This document shows positions 1 through 12,700 of a stretch of 64,000 nt of DNA, piece after piece (positions within the stretch are counted from its first letter, which is position 1; every line of letters starts with the position of its first letter). Origin of the DNA: Apodemus sylvaticus (Eukaryota; Chordata; Mammalia; Rodentia; Muridae); the NCBI RefSeq assembly GCF_947179515.1, contig NC_067483.1:90800835-90864834 (forward strand), given 5' to 3'. The notes under the pieces were generated by a model that searched no databases, was not told where the DNA came from, and saw only the letters and a program-made list of their open reading frames with translations. The translations under genes were made by a program, and so were the position numbers.

Positions 1-119
1 ATTACTAATAATTAACTCATTTGTTCATATAATTATCCAGAACATGTAGGTTTTCCTTTAGTGCACAGAATCAGGTCTCATTTGTTTTTAGAATTGCATT
101 CACATGAAAGTTGGGTACA

Positions 120-124
<5 letters not shown>

Positions 125-174
<50 letters not shown>

Positions 175-238
175 TCACTCACTCATACACATAGGTACAC
201 ATGCACGTATGTATGTATGTATGTATGTATGTATGTAT
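125..238 (+). repeat. Composite microsatellite (TC)n-(AC)n-(GTAT)n
   Basis: About 15 TC units (125-154), then about 10 AC units, a short TCAC/TACA transition, and 8 GTAT units (207-238). Confidence 0.95.
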
Positions 239-489
239 TTTTGCCTAGGCTTTTAAAAATGTTTGTTTGTTTTAAATTTTAGCACTTGGGAGGAAAGGTG
301 AGTAAGTTATGAGATTAGCGTTTTTCTACACAACGAGTTCCAGGCCACCCAGGGAGGGCTGTATAGTTGAGACCTTGTCTCAAAACATAAAACACCATCA
401 CCAATAACTAAAAACTATTGAGACATAACTTGTATAACACAAGACTGGCACATTTTACATGTATAATGTAATGATTTTTTTTTTTAAGT

Positions 490-1400
490 TAAATTTACCA
501 GCTTGTGGAGCTGTCACTACCCTGCATTTAGAACATTTTCATCTCCTCCCAAAGGCTCCTTGTGCTCATTTGCATTTATACTGCATCCTGAGTCCCTAAT
601 AGCTGCTTATCTATGGTCTGTCTTCACAACGTTGTCTTTTCTGGACATTTCGTGTAATAATCACCTAACTCAGTTTTGTAATGGCTTACTTAGCATAATC
701 TTTAAGATTAATTTAGAATGTTTCATGTCTTTTGTTCGGGTGTATAAGTGCACTGTGTTTTGGGTGGCCATGCACTAGTGGACATTCAAGTTTTGATTAT
801 TATCAGCAGTGCTGCCCTAGACATTTCCACACAATTCTTTTTCAAAATTATATATTTTATTTTTAATTATGGGGTGTGTGCACAAGTGTGTACAGGGGCC
901 TGAAGTTTGGAGAGCAGAAATCTGGATCTCCTGGAGTTGGAGTTACAGGTTGCTCTGAGCTGCCTAGCATGGGTGTTAGGAACCAAGCTTGAATCCTGAA
1001 GAGCAGTAAACACTCTTAACCCCTGGGCCATCTCTCCAGCCCATGTAATTCCTTATGAACATGCGTTTTTATTCCTTTCATGAAGATAGATACCAATAAG
1101 TAGAATTGCTGGACCTTATGCTAAATATGTGACTTAAGAATCCTGCCAAGTTATTGTCCAAAGTAGGGATATCATTTCATATTTCTGCCACATAGGAAGT
1201 TTCATTTTTTCCACATACCTAGCATTTGTTATTGTCTAATTACAGCTCTTGTAGAGGGTGTGTAGCATACCTCACTGTGGTTTTGATTTACATTACACAA
1301 ATGACTAATACTGTAGAGTACCTTTTCATGTTCGTTTTCTCTCTGGAAGTCTTTGTGTACCATCCAGATCTTTTGCCTGTTTTTAAATATTGAACTGTTT
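490..1400 (-). mobile_element. Old L1 (L1M-type) 3' fragment, interrupted by B3
   Basis: The wording resembles reverse-complemented mammalian L1M ORF2/3' sequence, e.g. 'agaattgctggacc', 'ggtgtgtagcatacctcactg' and 'tttacattacacaaatgac'. A B3 SINE splits it at 850-1042. More of the same L1 appears at 1555-1644, 1868-1950, 2160-2275 and 2490-2640. It is too diverged to code. Confidence 0.6.
850..1042 (-). mobile_element. B3 SINE
   Basis: The reverse B3 hallmark 'gggccatctctccagccc' is at the right end, with 'gagttggagttacaggttgctctgagctgcc'-like wording before it. Confidence 0.8.
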
Positions 1401-1641
1401 TGCATATAAAGTTATGAGGGTTCCCCGAGCAAGAAAAATGGCCATATTAGTTTTTCCATATATCTTGTCTCGTATTAAGTTAATGAAAGTTTATGACTAA
1501 CACTTTAGGGAAAAGCTTTGGGAGGAAATAAATATGTAGAAGTGGCTACTAATTATTTTCTTGTCTCAATGAGTTTGTTATTCTGGACTTCTCATGTGCA
1601 TGGAACCATAGTCTTTTAATTTGGCCTCTTTCGTTTAGCAT

Positions 1642-1644
<3 letters not shown>

Positions 1645-1680
<36 letters not shown>

Positions 1681-1870
1681 GTTTTTTGGATTTGAGTTTT
1701 TTTTTTTTTTTTTTTTTTTTTTTCCCGAGACAGGGTTTCTTTATATAGCCCTGGCTTTCCTGGAGTTCACTCTATAGACCAGGCTGGCCTCAAACTCAGA
1801 TATCCGCCTGCCTTTGCCTCTGCCTCCCAAGTGCTGGGATTAAAGGCGTGCACCACCACTGCCTGGCTAG
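1645..1870 (-). mobile_element. B1 SINE with long oligo-T (reverse poly-A) tail
   Basis: A reverse B1 (cagggtttct, ctggcctcaaactcag, gctgggattaaaggcgtg) preceded by about 75 nt of mostly T. The flanks share 'tagcataga', a target-site duplication from insertion into the older L1. Confidence 0.92.
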
Positions 1871-1949
1871 CATAGAATTTCTTAAGTTCACATAATAGCA
1901 TGGTATTTTAATTTCATTCTTTCTTTTGGTCGAATAATATTTCTTATTA

Positions 1950-2155
1950 AAAATGTTTTATGTGTGTAGGTGTTCTAATTATATGTGTCTGTGTGTACTA
2001 CATGTGTGCCTGGTATCCACAGAGGTCAGGAAGAGGGTTGCTTATCCCTTAGGACTGGAGATGATGATCGTTGTGAATTGCCAAGTAGGTGCTAGGGATT
2101 GAACCTGGCTCCTCTGCAAGAGTAACCTGTAACTGCTGAGCTGTTTTCCAGCCTG
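1950..2155 (-). mobile_element. B3 SINE
   Basis: Reverse B3: 'cctggtatccacagaggtcag', 'tgctagggattgaacctgg' and 'gctgagctgttttccagcc'. Confidence 0.75.
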
Positions 2156-2275
2156 AGTGGCAAACCCTTCATTGAGTGGACGGCCTACATTTCATTTATT
2201 CACTCATTTGTCATTGAACATTTTAGTGTCTTCTTTTCGGTTGTGAATAGTGCATGTGTGTGCAAACATATTCTA

Positions 2276-2488
2276 GCCAGGCGGTGATGGCACACACCTG
2301 TAATCCCAGCACTCTGGGAGGCAGAGGCAGGTGGATTTCTGAGTTCGAGGCCAGCCTGGTCTACAGAGTGAGTTCCAGAACAGCCAGGGCTATACAGAGA
2401 AACCCTGTCTCGAAAAAACCAAATCCAAAAAACCAAAACCAAACCAAAACAAAAAACAAACAAAACAAAACTAAAAAAAAAACCAAAA
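2276..2488 (+). mobile_element. B1 SINE
   Basis: Full-length forward B1 with an A/C-rich tail. It is flanked by the direct repeat 'aaacatattc' (2265-2274 and near 2487), so it inserted into the old L1. Confidence 0.93.
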
Positions 2489-2903
2489 ACATATTCCATG
2501 TAAACATATATTTTGAATTTTTGGGGATGTATACCTGCTAGTTTACTAGTTTAAAATTGCTAGGTCATGCAGTAAGTCTGTAGTTAATTTGGCAAACCAC
2601 CAACCTTTTTATACAATTGGTACTATTTTCTGTTTTTTTATCAGCTGTGAATGAGGGTCCTGAACCAATACCTGTTATTTTCTCCTTTTGCTTTATTTTT
2701 TAAATCATGTGGATTCATCTCTGGGTGGGAAAAGTTACCTGTCATTTGTTATGCCTTTTCTATGACTAGTGCATGGATTTCTTCTTGTTCTTATTGGCCG
2801 TTTTTTACATCTTTCAAGAAAAATCCTTACTCTCATTTTCCACAAACTGGACAGTCTCTCTTGCTCTTTCTCGGTCTCTTTCTCTTTTTGTTTTTTACCT
2901 TCC

Positions 2904-2908
<5 letters not shown>

Positions 2909-2944
<36 letters not shown>
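2909..2944 (+). repeat. (CT)n microsatellite
   Basis: About 18 uninterrupted CT units. Confidence 0.95.
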
Positions 2945-2948
<4 letters not shown>

Positions 2949-3044
2949 ATGTTAAATGTCAGTCATTTTTGTTATACTCTTTAACAAATAGAGTAGTAAC
3001 ATTGATCCAACCTTGAAAACACTCAGAAGGCCTACCTGCTATTT

Positions 3045-3165
3045 GAAGGCATGTGTATACCATGTGTGTGGAGGTCAGAGGACAGTGTGGGAAAGTTGGT
3101 TCATTTGGTCCTTGGGGATCGAGTTTGGATCATGAGACTTCATGGAAGTCCTCTCCCCAGCCCAT
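3045..3165 (-). mobile_element. ID/B4-type SINE fragment
   Basis: 'tggaggtcagaggacagtgtg' followed by 'ttggggatcgagtttgg' and 'ctccccagccc' read as a reversed rodent SINE. Confidence 0.55.
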
Positions 3166-3682
3166 AGCTGCTGTTTTTACAGTATAATGATAATTGGGTA
3201 ATGAGTGATTTTTGTTTTTGAATGATGGGATTTTTTTCCCCCCAAAGCAAGTACTTTCACAAGTAGATTTTGATAAAGTATTTGTAGTTTGTCATAGATT
3301 TGGATTTGGACTAGTCAGCAAGTTGATAATATATTGGTAAAGTGTCTCTAGTCACTACAGCTATTGGTGTTCAGTTGCAAAGACTAAACAGAATCTCGAT
3401 AACTGCCTCTGGTTAGTTGGGGAAGAAACCGTTCATGCTAAGGAAAGCTGGAATTGATGTTCCACGAGACCCTCCTCAGCCATAGATTTTACTTTACTAT
3501 CTTAGCTCCATTCTGCCCAGTGAAATGTATTGTAGTGTATTTGAGTTTGTGTCTAAGGGTGAGAGACTGACATTTCAACAAAGATTGTGCTTTGCTGTAT
3601 TTAAAAGATTGAGCTGTATCATCCTGTTGCTGCTGAGATAGCTTGCTTGCTTTCATTTCTAAACAATGTTTTCTTCTTACAG

Positions 3683-3752
3683 ATTAGCAAGACACTTACA
3701 GAAGGAGGCCCAAGCTCAACACAATAATTCTGAATTCACAGAGGAACAAAAG
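3683..3752 (+). CDS. Aida: Aida exon, residues 37-60
   Basis: Acceptor ttcttcttacag, donor gtacca (weak after +2). It reads (I)LARHLQKEAQAQ then HNNSEFTEEQK, part of the N-terminal helical domain. The first base completes a split Ile codon from the upstream exon outside the window, so it enters in phase 2. Confidence 0.94.
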
Positions 3753-6700
3753 GTACCATAAAATAATGTGATTCTAGGACATGTGATTCCCACTGATAAG
3801 GAAAGGGCTATACTGATACTGTATGTTCTCAGGGCTAACCATTTGCTAGTGGATAACCAGCTGGTGTGCTCCTCCCTGGGCAAGACTACCCAGTTCTCAG
3901 TATTCCTTAGTTGCCTTAGTTCTTCGTGTGGGGCTGGGGCATCATGGACTTTCCCTCGTCCATTTTGCCATGTCCTTTTTTGGTGGGGTTTTGTCGTTGT
4001 TTTTGAGACAAGGTCTCTCACTATGTAATCCTGCTATCTTGGAACTCACTGTATAGACCATGATGGTCTTGAACTCACAGCATTTCTTCTGCCTCTGCCC
4101 CAGGAGTGCTAGGATTAAAGTCCTGTACCACCATGCCTGGAAAACTTAGGATTCTTACTTGAGCCTGTTCGTGGTTAGTTTACTGAGCATTCATTTTAGT
4201 TCTCAGTAGTCTTGTTATTGTAACAACTGATTGTAAGAGCCAGCGGAAAGCTGCCAAGTGCTTCATTCCATTGAATTCCCTACTTGGAGTAGTAGGTTTT
4301 CCATGTAAGTTTCTACACAGAACACCCTGACTCATGATACTTAGAAAGCTTTCCTGTTTTGAGTCAAATTTAAGTGGTAATGAGAACTCAGTACTATATG
4401 CTTGTTGTATATCTCTGTCCTTTTCTCTACCTGCATCTCTTCATACTCTCCTCCCCCAAGCTAGACAAGATGCAGAAGATGATTAGTTGCTTAAATATTA
4501 AAAAATTAAGTCAAGATTAGGTGAGACTATATTCTTTATATATTTTTAATTTTTCTTATATAAATTGAATACATTATTGTACAATTACTGTGTTTTTGTT
4601 TTTATTTTATGATGATCTTTTGAGCTATCAATTTCCCTAGGCAATGGCAAAGTAAAATAGCATTTTACTTAGATTTTCTATACTGTATGATGTACAATTA
4701 GTTTTTGAGTGAGTGCTAATAATTTAAGTCTAAAGTTAGACTTAACTTATCTTCAGTGCTTAGTCTTTTTTTGTTTTCCTTTTTTTTAAAGCTGGGTAGG
4801 GGTGAGGGAAGGTTTTAAGGCAAGCTTTCTCTGTGTAGCCCCAGCTGTCCTAGAACTCACTCTGTAGACAAGGCTGGCCTTGAACTCAGAGATCCACCTG
4901 CCTCTGCCTCCTGAGCACTGGAATTGAAGGCATGTGCTACCATTGCCTGGCTGCTGCTTTTTTTTTTTTTTTTAATTATTATTAAGGTGTGTGTGAGAGA
5001 ACAGTCTTCAGGAGTCGGTTCTCTCTTTCTGCCCTCACCTCTTGTGTTAGCAGGCTTGCACAGCAAACATGGTTATCCTTCTGTCCCTGGGCCATCTGGC
5101 TCCTCAGTGCTCAGTCTTACTGTATTTGGACTCTGACATGTCTAGACTCAAGTTATTTAATTGTGTTTCTGCATGGTTTCAGTAGAGCACATCATTTTGA
5201 CCTCAAGAGCAACTGCGGTTAGGTAACATTTCTTAAACTAGTTGTGAACAGCGCCTATAGTGCTATAGTGCAGTGCATTTCTGTATAAAAAGCTCTGGGT
5301 TCTACAGGAAGAAAAGTTTACATTTAAGAGTTTATTAGTGAACTCCCAGCTATTAAACTACATTTTTATCGTAGGTGTTAAAGTGTATTACATTAAATAG
5401 ATTCTGTAATTAAAAAACAAACAAACAAAAACACCAGTTAAACAGTAGGCCCTCGGGAAGGAGGGAACAAGAAAAAGATATGGATGCTGTCATCTGAAAA
5501 TACCTAGAGTATTGATATATCTCAGTACAAATAGAATTTTAAAAAAAAAACTTTTTAAAGCTGTTTAATTTTTTGTGTGTGTTTCGCCTGTATGTATGTT
5601 TATATACTACTTGCATGCCTGGTGCCCATAGAAGCCAAGAGAGGTTTACATAATGCATGAATATATCTCAGTGCAAATAGAATTCTTTTCAAAATCTTTA
5701 AAAAATAATATTTTGTATGGATGTTTTGCCTGTATGTATGTCTATCTGTCTACCACTTACATGTCTGGTACCCACAGAAGTCAGAGGAGGGTATTGGATC
5801 TCTGCATCTGAGGGTACAGATGGTTATGAGCTGCCAAGTTCTTGATGAGCCTTGAACCCAAGTCCTCTGCAAGAGCAACCAGTACTCTAACTGCCATCTC
5901 TCCAGCTCTTAGGGTTTTTTTGTTAATATGTAAAAAGTTATATCTAAATATATAAGTTTACTTTCTCAAGCCTTTCCTTCTGCTCAGGACTTAAACTATA
6001 GTTTTAGAGCCCTCCTTGTTTCCCCAGAGGCTCTCACTGTGCCTCTGTAAGGCTTGGGAAGCTCTGTTTGCTGGAGCGTGCAGACGATGGTGCCCATGCC
6101 TTGTCAGACTTGTGCCAGTGTTTTACATCACATAGGAGATGGGCTCTTTGAGAGTAGGAGCTATGCCTAGTCATTAGTGTCCATTTCATATCCTGTTAAA
6201 GTGTATCTGACTGTAAAACTCCTTACCATTTATTATAAATACTAAGTACGTGTTTAAATAAGTTAGATTTGCTTCAGTCAGAATTGCATTATGCTAGGAT
6301 ACTACTAATAACTTCAGAAATTTTAAATCCTTTGGTGAATTTTAGGTTTTTTGGAGAAGACATAAGACAGCTTAGAAGGACCAGTGGAACTGAGCAGTTT
6401 TCATTGGCATTCTTTTTGGAACATTTGTACTTATTCTTAATTAGTTAATTAATAAATCTATTTATTTTTGTAACAGGTATCTATGTAGCCCCGGCTGTCC
6501 TGAAACTCTATGTAGACCAGGCTGGTCTTGAGCTCACTGAGATCTGCTTGACTCTGATTCTCTGAGTACTGGGATTGAAGGCGTGCCACCATGCCCAGCT
6601 ATTTACATTTAACTGATGCAGAAAACCATTCAAATTTTACATATTAATGGGCAATCAGATTGTTTGTTTGTTTGGATAGGTTCTCATTTGTATCCCTGAT

Positions 6701-9700
6701 TATGCTGGAACTTGCTACATACCAGCCTGTACCAGGCTGTGAAATGCTATAGAGAAATAAAGTTTAATTTGTTTTTAAAAATATTAGAACCCTCTTACTG
6801 GTTAAAAAAAATGTACCTGATTTTATTTTATATTACAGTGCTTTTTGTTGTTGTTGTTCTTTCTTTTTGTTTTTCTCCTACAGAAAACCATAGGCAAAAT
6901 TGCAACATGTTTGGAATTGCGAAGTGCAGCATTACAGGTAAACAGGTTTTTTGTTTTTTTTGTTTTTTAACTTTCTAATATAATTGTTCTGTGGAAACAT
7001 TAGGCACTCATGCCAAAAGCTGTGGCATCTCAGATAAGTTTTACAATTTTGGGAGTTTATCAGTAACATGCATACTAACATGAGTTAACTCATATTTTTT
7101 AAACTATAGAAGTCAAAGTTAGAACTTTAATTTTTCTATTACATTTAGCCTGAATATTTCAAAAATGCAAACAAAATCCAGTTTGGCACTTTTCATTTTT
7201 TACTTTGAAAGCAAGGAATAGATTTTGAATAATTTTAAATATTTGGTTTCTGCCACGTAAGAGACATAGGGTACAGTGAAATCTTTGTAGTAAAAAGATG
7301 TAATGTGCGTATTTTAACTTTAGTCCACACAGTCCCAAGAAGAGTTTAAACTGGAGGACCTGAAGAAGCTAGAACCAAGTAAGTTTTATCTTCTGATGCT
7401 CCTGTGGTCTCTTTTAGGGAAATAATTCATTGTATATATCAACACTATTTAGCAAGGTGATTTTCTCTTACTATCTAGTTATATAGCATCTTTTGAGTCC
7501 TTTTAAGTTCCTGCAATATTTGTAGTAGTTACAATTTGATGCAAATATATATTCGCCTTTATTTTGTTTTGGTGTCTTTTATAACACTAGTTTCTTGGGA
7601 AAGTGTTTACAGCAGAGCCAGAGGAAAAATGTAAGCTGTGGGTAATGATGTCATCCATCCTCCATGGCACGGAACTGTACCCTGCTGTGGGCCTTGCTAT
7701 TAAATACTCTTTTGCTGAGTCTATTTTTCCCTCTTCCTTTACAACTTTCTGAAGGAAATAATTTCTTCAAATGTTTTGGTGGTTAAGATGCTGCCCAAAA
7801 GGCTGCTAAACCCCCCCCCCCCCCCCCCGCCCCTTTCTTTTTGACTGGTTCAGGTGGATATTCGCTTTCTAGAGATGTCTGCAGTATGGCAGAGTGAACA
7901 TGACAGTGAGCCGTAACCCAGCACCAGTGAGGCGGGATCGCATGGCTCGATGTGTTTGTAAATGGGGAAGAACAGTTCTCAGAGCAGTCTGTTTCTAAGT
8001 AGGGATCATAAAATCATAGCATTAAGAACATGAAGGACTCTTGCCGTGGTCACAGTCTCTCACTGTATAATTGAGGAATGTGATGAAGTGACTACAGCCC
8101 TTAGTAGCTGGGCAGGACCTGATCAGGGGACAGTTTGTATTAGTACAATTCTTTGAGTGTCTCCACACCTCGGGTGAAGGGCAAAAGACCTGAAGAGAAT
8201 GTTCATATCAATTTCACAAACTGCCAGTTCCCAGTTCACAGCAAGTCTAAGAAAGGCAGACACATGTAAGTTACTCAGGAAGTGAAATATGCTTGTAATG
8301 GAAGGAGCGGGCAGAAAGGACTGCAGAGTCTATACTGAGAGGGATCAGGGTTCTGTTGTTTTGTTTCGGTTGGTAGAGAGAAGCCACAGAGAACACAGGA
8401 ACACAGATCTGCTGTGACTCTGGTGGCTTTTCCACAATTGTTAGCTGATCAGATTTCATCTCTTCAGAGCAAGATCCTTCTGCATATGGCAAGAATTATG
8501 ATGAACTGTGTCATGGTTTGGGGTACTTTAGGTAATGCAGACCAAACCTTTTTGTTACAAAAACTGTAATTTTATATTCTTAAATAGTTTTTACCTGCAC
8601 TCAGTACATATAGGAATGCCACTCAAATAATGTAAAAAGTTTTAATTTTTTCTGACCACGTTTTCTCATGCCTAGAGCTTTTAGGATTTCTTTAAAAAGC
8701 ATTAACAAATACTTTATGTAAGGTTTTTATTAGTAGCTTCATTGACATGATATTTAGGGACCATACAAACAGACTTCCTCCTTTGTGTTGTCTTGACATT
8801 GCAGCCACCACCACAGTCAGTTTTAGGATGCTGTCATCACCCTCAATAGAAGCCCGGTACCCACTAGCATCATTCATTTCCCTACCAATCCTGACCTCCA
8901 ATTTCCAATTTTAGGCAACCACTAATTTAATTTGTCTATAGACTTGTCTATTCTGAACATTTTATGCAAATGGAACCATATATAGTCTTCCATCACTGGC
9001 TATATATATGATATTTTAGAGAAAAACACATTGGTGGCTTTAATAAGAAGATTGTCACTCTGAGGCTGGTGTTCTCCTTGGTAGAACACATACCCAGCAT
9101 GTGACAGGCATCCCCCAGAGCCACAAAGAAGCAAACAGACAAATGCGCAAGATCACAGCTGTCGTCGGGATGAGGGTGTCTCAGTTTAATGAAACTCAAG
9201 TGATAAAAAAAAGTAGGATTCTGCTTCTTACAATTACTATTTTCAGTTATGATTTTTGGATTTTGGATTTTATTTGCTAAAAAAAACAGTTTAAGAGGGC
9301 TGGGATGTGGCTTACGGGATCAAGTCCTCTAGTGTTACAGGAGAGGCATAGGGGAGGGGTAGGTAGGTGGGGAACCTTATGCTAGGTGGAATTGATGAAG
9401 ACTGTGCACTGTGTCCTGGTACCTCGCTGTAATCATCCTCTGTAATTCCTCCTAGTGCCCCCAAAGAACTTTGATTAGTTGCTTCTCTTTCTCTGTTTCT
9501 CTCTATCTCTCTCTCTCTCGATTGTTCTCTTTCTTTCTTGTTTTTGTTTATTTGTTTGTAAGAGTTATCAGTTGCATGACTTGGCATTTGGAGAAATTCT
9601 CTCAGTTGCCTCTTGCTAATGACAGCTCTGACCCTTGCCTGTGCCCTTGTGCTTGCACATATTAGGAATGGGTCTGGGATATGTCAGTCCTAAACGCCAT

Positions 9701-12700
9701 CACTTTCTGTCTACTTCAGACTGCTGAGATGCAATCGATTCATGTCTCAGTAGAGGCTTAAACTAAGAGTGCCCTGTTGTTCCTCTTGCTTTTTTTTTTT
9801 TAAAGGCTTTTGTTTTGTATTTTAAAGATTTATATTAGATTTATTTTGCTTTGTTTTGGTGAGATGACAAGGCCTTGCTGTGTAGCCCAATCTTGTCTGA
9901 AACTCAATTCTCTCCTGCCTTAGCCTCCCAAGTACAGGAATTATAGTACTTTACCACTACCTTTGCCATCATTTTATTATATTTTGAATTAATATAATGC
10001 CTTTCATTTGAACTTCTTGACTTTAAAAAAGTTATGTATGTCTATCTTATGCTATTTATATCTATCTTATCCTATACCTATCCATCTGTATATCTGTCTG
10101 TCTATCTGCCTGTCTGGAAGAGTAGAAGGCTCACCGTCTGGGTAGACATCAGAGGATAACTTCAGGACAGCTTGTAGGAATTGGTTCTCTCCTTCCACTA
10201 TATGGGTCCCAGGAATCAAACTCAGACCCGTGGACCTAGAGCAAGCACATTTACCCACTGAGCTGTCTGCTGGGCCCATCTTGACATTGCTGGGTGATTA
10301 ACCTGCTGTTTTTCTGGGAGGGGAATAGCTATGTCTCCTCTACCTCAGTAGGACATGCTCCGTAATTTTTAGTTTCTCAAAGTTGGGCAGCTAGGAGTTA
10401 TTATTATCAGAAATATTTTTCTGCAACTTAGTGTTTGACTGCACTTGAGATGAAATATTCTTAGTCACTCTGTCCCTTGATTATGCTCCTTCTGAGGGAG
10501 CGTAATGACAGCGGCTTTCAGTGTGTCAGGCTGAGGTGGTTCACTTTGCTAATGCTTTCTTTCCTTAGAAGTTTTTTTTTTTTTTTTTTTTTTTTTGAGA
10601 CAGGGTTTCTCTGTGTAGTCCTGGCTGTCCTGGAACTCACTTTGTAGAGCAGACTGGCCTCGAACTCAGAAATCCGCCTGCCTCTGCCTCCCAAGTGCTG
10701 GGACTACAGGCGTGCGCCACCACTGCCCTGCTTTCCTTAGAAGTTTTTTAATCTCTTGAAGTTCCTGTCTGTAATTGTAGTAATTCTAGTAACTTTTGTT
10801 TTACTCTTCAGAATGTATTGCTTACTCCAACCTATTTCCCCCACCCTATACAATTCCTTTCCAATAACCCATCCTTTAGAGCACCACAGAAATCCCACTT
10901 TCCTGACAGCTTTCTGTGCTCTCCTTAGCCTCAGCTAACCACCTCCTCCTCGTTTCAGCTTCGTGCTGTGTTTATGTCCACTGTCAGAGGAACATGTGTC
11001 CTGTAGCAATGTATCACACATTGTTTCCACAGGTGTCCTTTTTTAGAGCAGGAACTGCAAGGTGATGGCAGGTCATTCCTGCAGTCAGAAGGGCTGGGAG
11101 CACTGGGCCTCAGTAGGAGAGGACACCACAGGGGTCATAGTGCCTGTGAGGGCCTGAAGCTGAAGGCCCGTGTGAGTGGTCCTAACTAAGGCGGTGGAAA
11201 ACACTTAGTGAGGCCTGGGGAGAGCGAAATGGCTCAGAGTGCAGGACACTTGCCACCAAGTCTGACTGCCTGAGTTCAATCCCCAGGATCCACATAGTGC
11301 AAGGAAAGAATCTATTCACAAAAGGTGTCCTCTGGCCTCCACAGTGCATGCATACGAAGTACATAAAAGGTGCCAAGAGACAGATCAGTGAAGCCTGCCT
11401 TATGGAAGCAGGCCATTGGGAGCATTCCCGGTGTTGGTTGTATGTAGGAGCACGTGTGCCTTCAGGGACCACAACAGGGCCTCAGATCCCCTGCAAGTGA
11501 ACTACCCTGAGTGGGTGCTTGGAACAGAATTGTGGTTCTCTCAAAGAATGGTACATGCTCTTAAACACTGAGCTATATCTCCAGCTCCAAGTTTTTCCTG
11601 TCCAAAGCACTGATACCTGAAAAAAGTTTACAAAATATTTGTAGTCGTGGTAACACGTGCCTGTAATTATTCCACCCTAAAGGCAGAGGCAGAAGGATTA
11701 GGAATTCAAGTCTAACCTCAACTATGTAGGGAGTTAAGGGCCAGCCTGACCTATATGAAATCCTCTGTCCTAGGGGAAAATATTCTTTATAACTAATGTA
11801 ACATTCAACATGTTTTATATGTTTCAGGATTGGCCTTTTCTCATTATAAACTATGGTTTCTGTGTCATATCTAATATGAATGAAAATGCTGTCATCCTTG
11901 TTCCCATTTTTGGTGTTTACCACAATACTGAGTCATTGCTGTTTATTGAGGCAACAGTTGACTGTAATCATAAAAAGTTCAGAAGGGATATTGTTATGTT
12001 TTGAAAAGGCAGAACCCTGTGAGAGAGGGAACATAGGATTCTAGTCAGTGACAACAGAAAACTACGGTGAGTATTGATTTCTGCATAGCAGAGCAGGTTT
12101 CTGCTTACTCTCTCTTCCTCTAACCATCTGGGAAGGAAGTGGTGTTCCCTTTCTAGGATTTGGAAGGCACATTACTTTAGCCGAGTTATACATTTGATTA
12201 TTGTTGGAATTGTATTATTTGAAGAAGACAGACTCAAGCTGGATGTGGTGGGATATGTCTGTTCAAGAGGCTGAGGTGGGAAGATTGTTGTAAGGTCGGG
12301 GCTAGGCACTGTCACATAGTGAATTCTAGGTCGAGATACTGAGTGAAACTGTCTCCAAACAAAAAACAAAACAAAACAAAAAACCCAGCCCCATCCCAAA
12401 GCTCTCCATCCTTCTCTGAGCCACTGCTGCTCTTGCTTCTTCTGGAATACTGGACAGCTCTGACCCTGGAGTGACTGTGGACAGTACTCTGTCCTGGGTC
12501 ACAGCTCCAGTGTCTTCTCACAAGTAAGTACTGAAGCACTGAACCTGTGGACTTTGGCTGCTCCACCGTCTCTCTCCCCATTCATACAGCTTTCTGTGTG
12601 TCCGTCCTAACAGTAACCACATTCATACATGAGCCTCTTCACTTGTCGGCATCCATTGTCCGTTCTCTTGAGTTTGCTCTAAGGTCCAAATGGGAGTTTT

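Larger units (their letters stand above)
1..3682 (+). other. Aida: Aida intron upstream of first exon in window
   Basis: This is intron, because the first Aida exon here begins with a split codon. It is almost entirely repeats: a composite microsatellite, an old L1 on the minus strand broken by younger B1 and B3 insertions, and a CT-repeat. Nothing recognised between 3170 and 3682 except the acceptor. Confidence 0.7.

Noticed and set aside
61..282. 73-codon frame with Ser-Leu and His-Thr runs
   Set aside because: It is a translation of the (TC)n(AC)n(GTAT)n microsatellite.
2200..2541. Open frames on both strands around 2.3 kb
   Set aside because: Translations of a B1 SINE. The same pattern at 18055-18342, 28736-29114, 34156-34260 and 47476-47676 was rejected for the same reason.
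7811..7833. Poly-C tract as a functional quadruplex in Aida
   Set aside because: The Aida transcript carries the C strand, and the tract is far from any splice site. It is more likely a simple slippage repeat.
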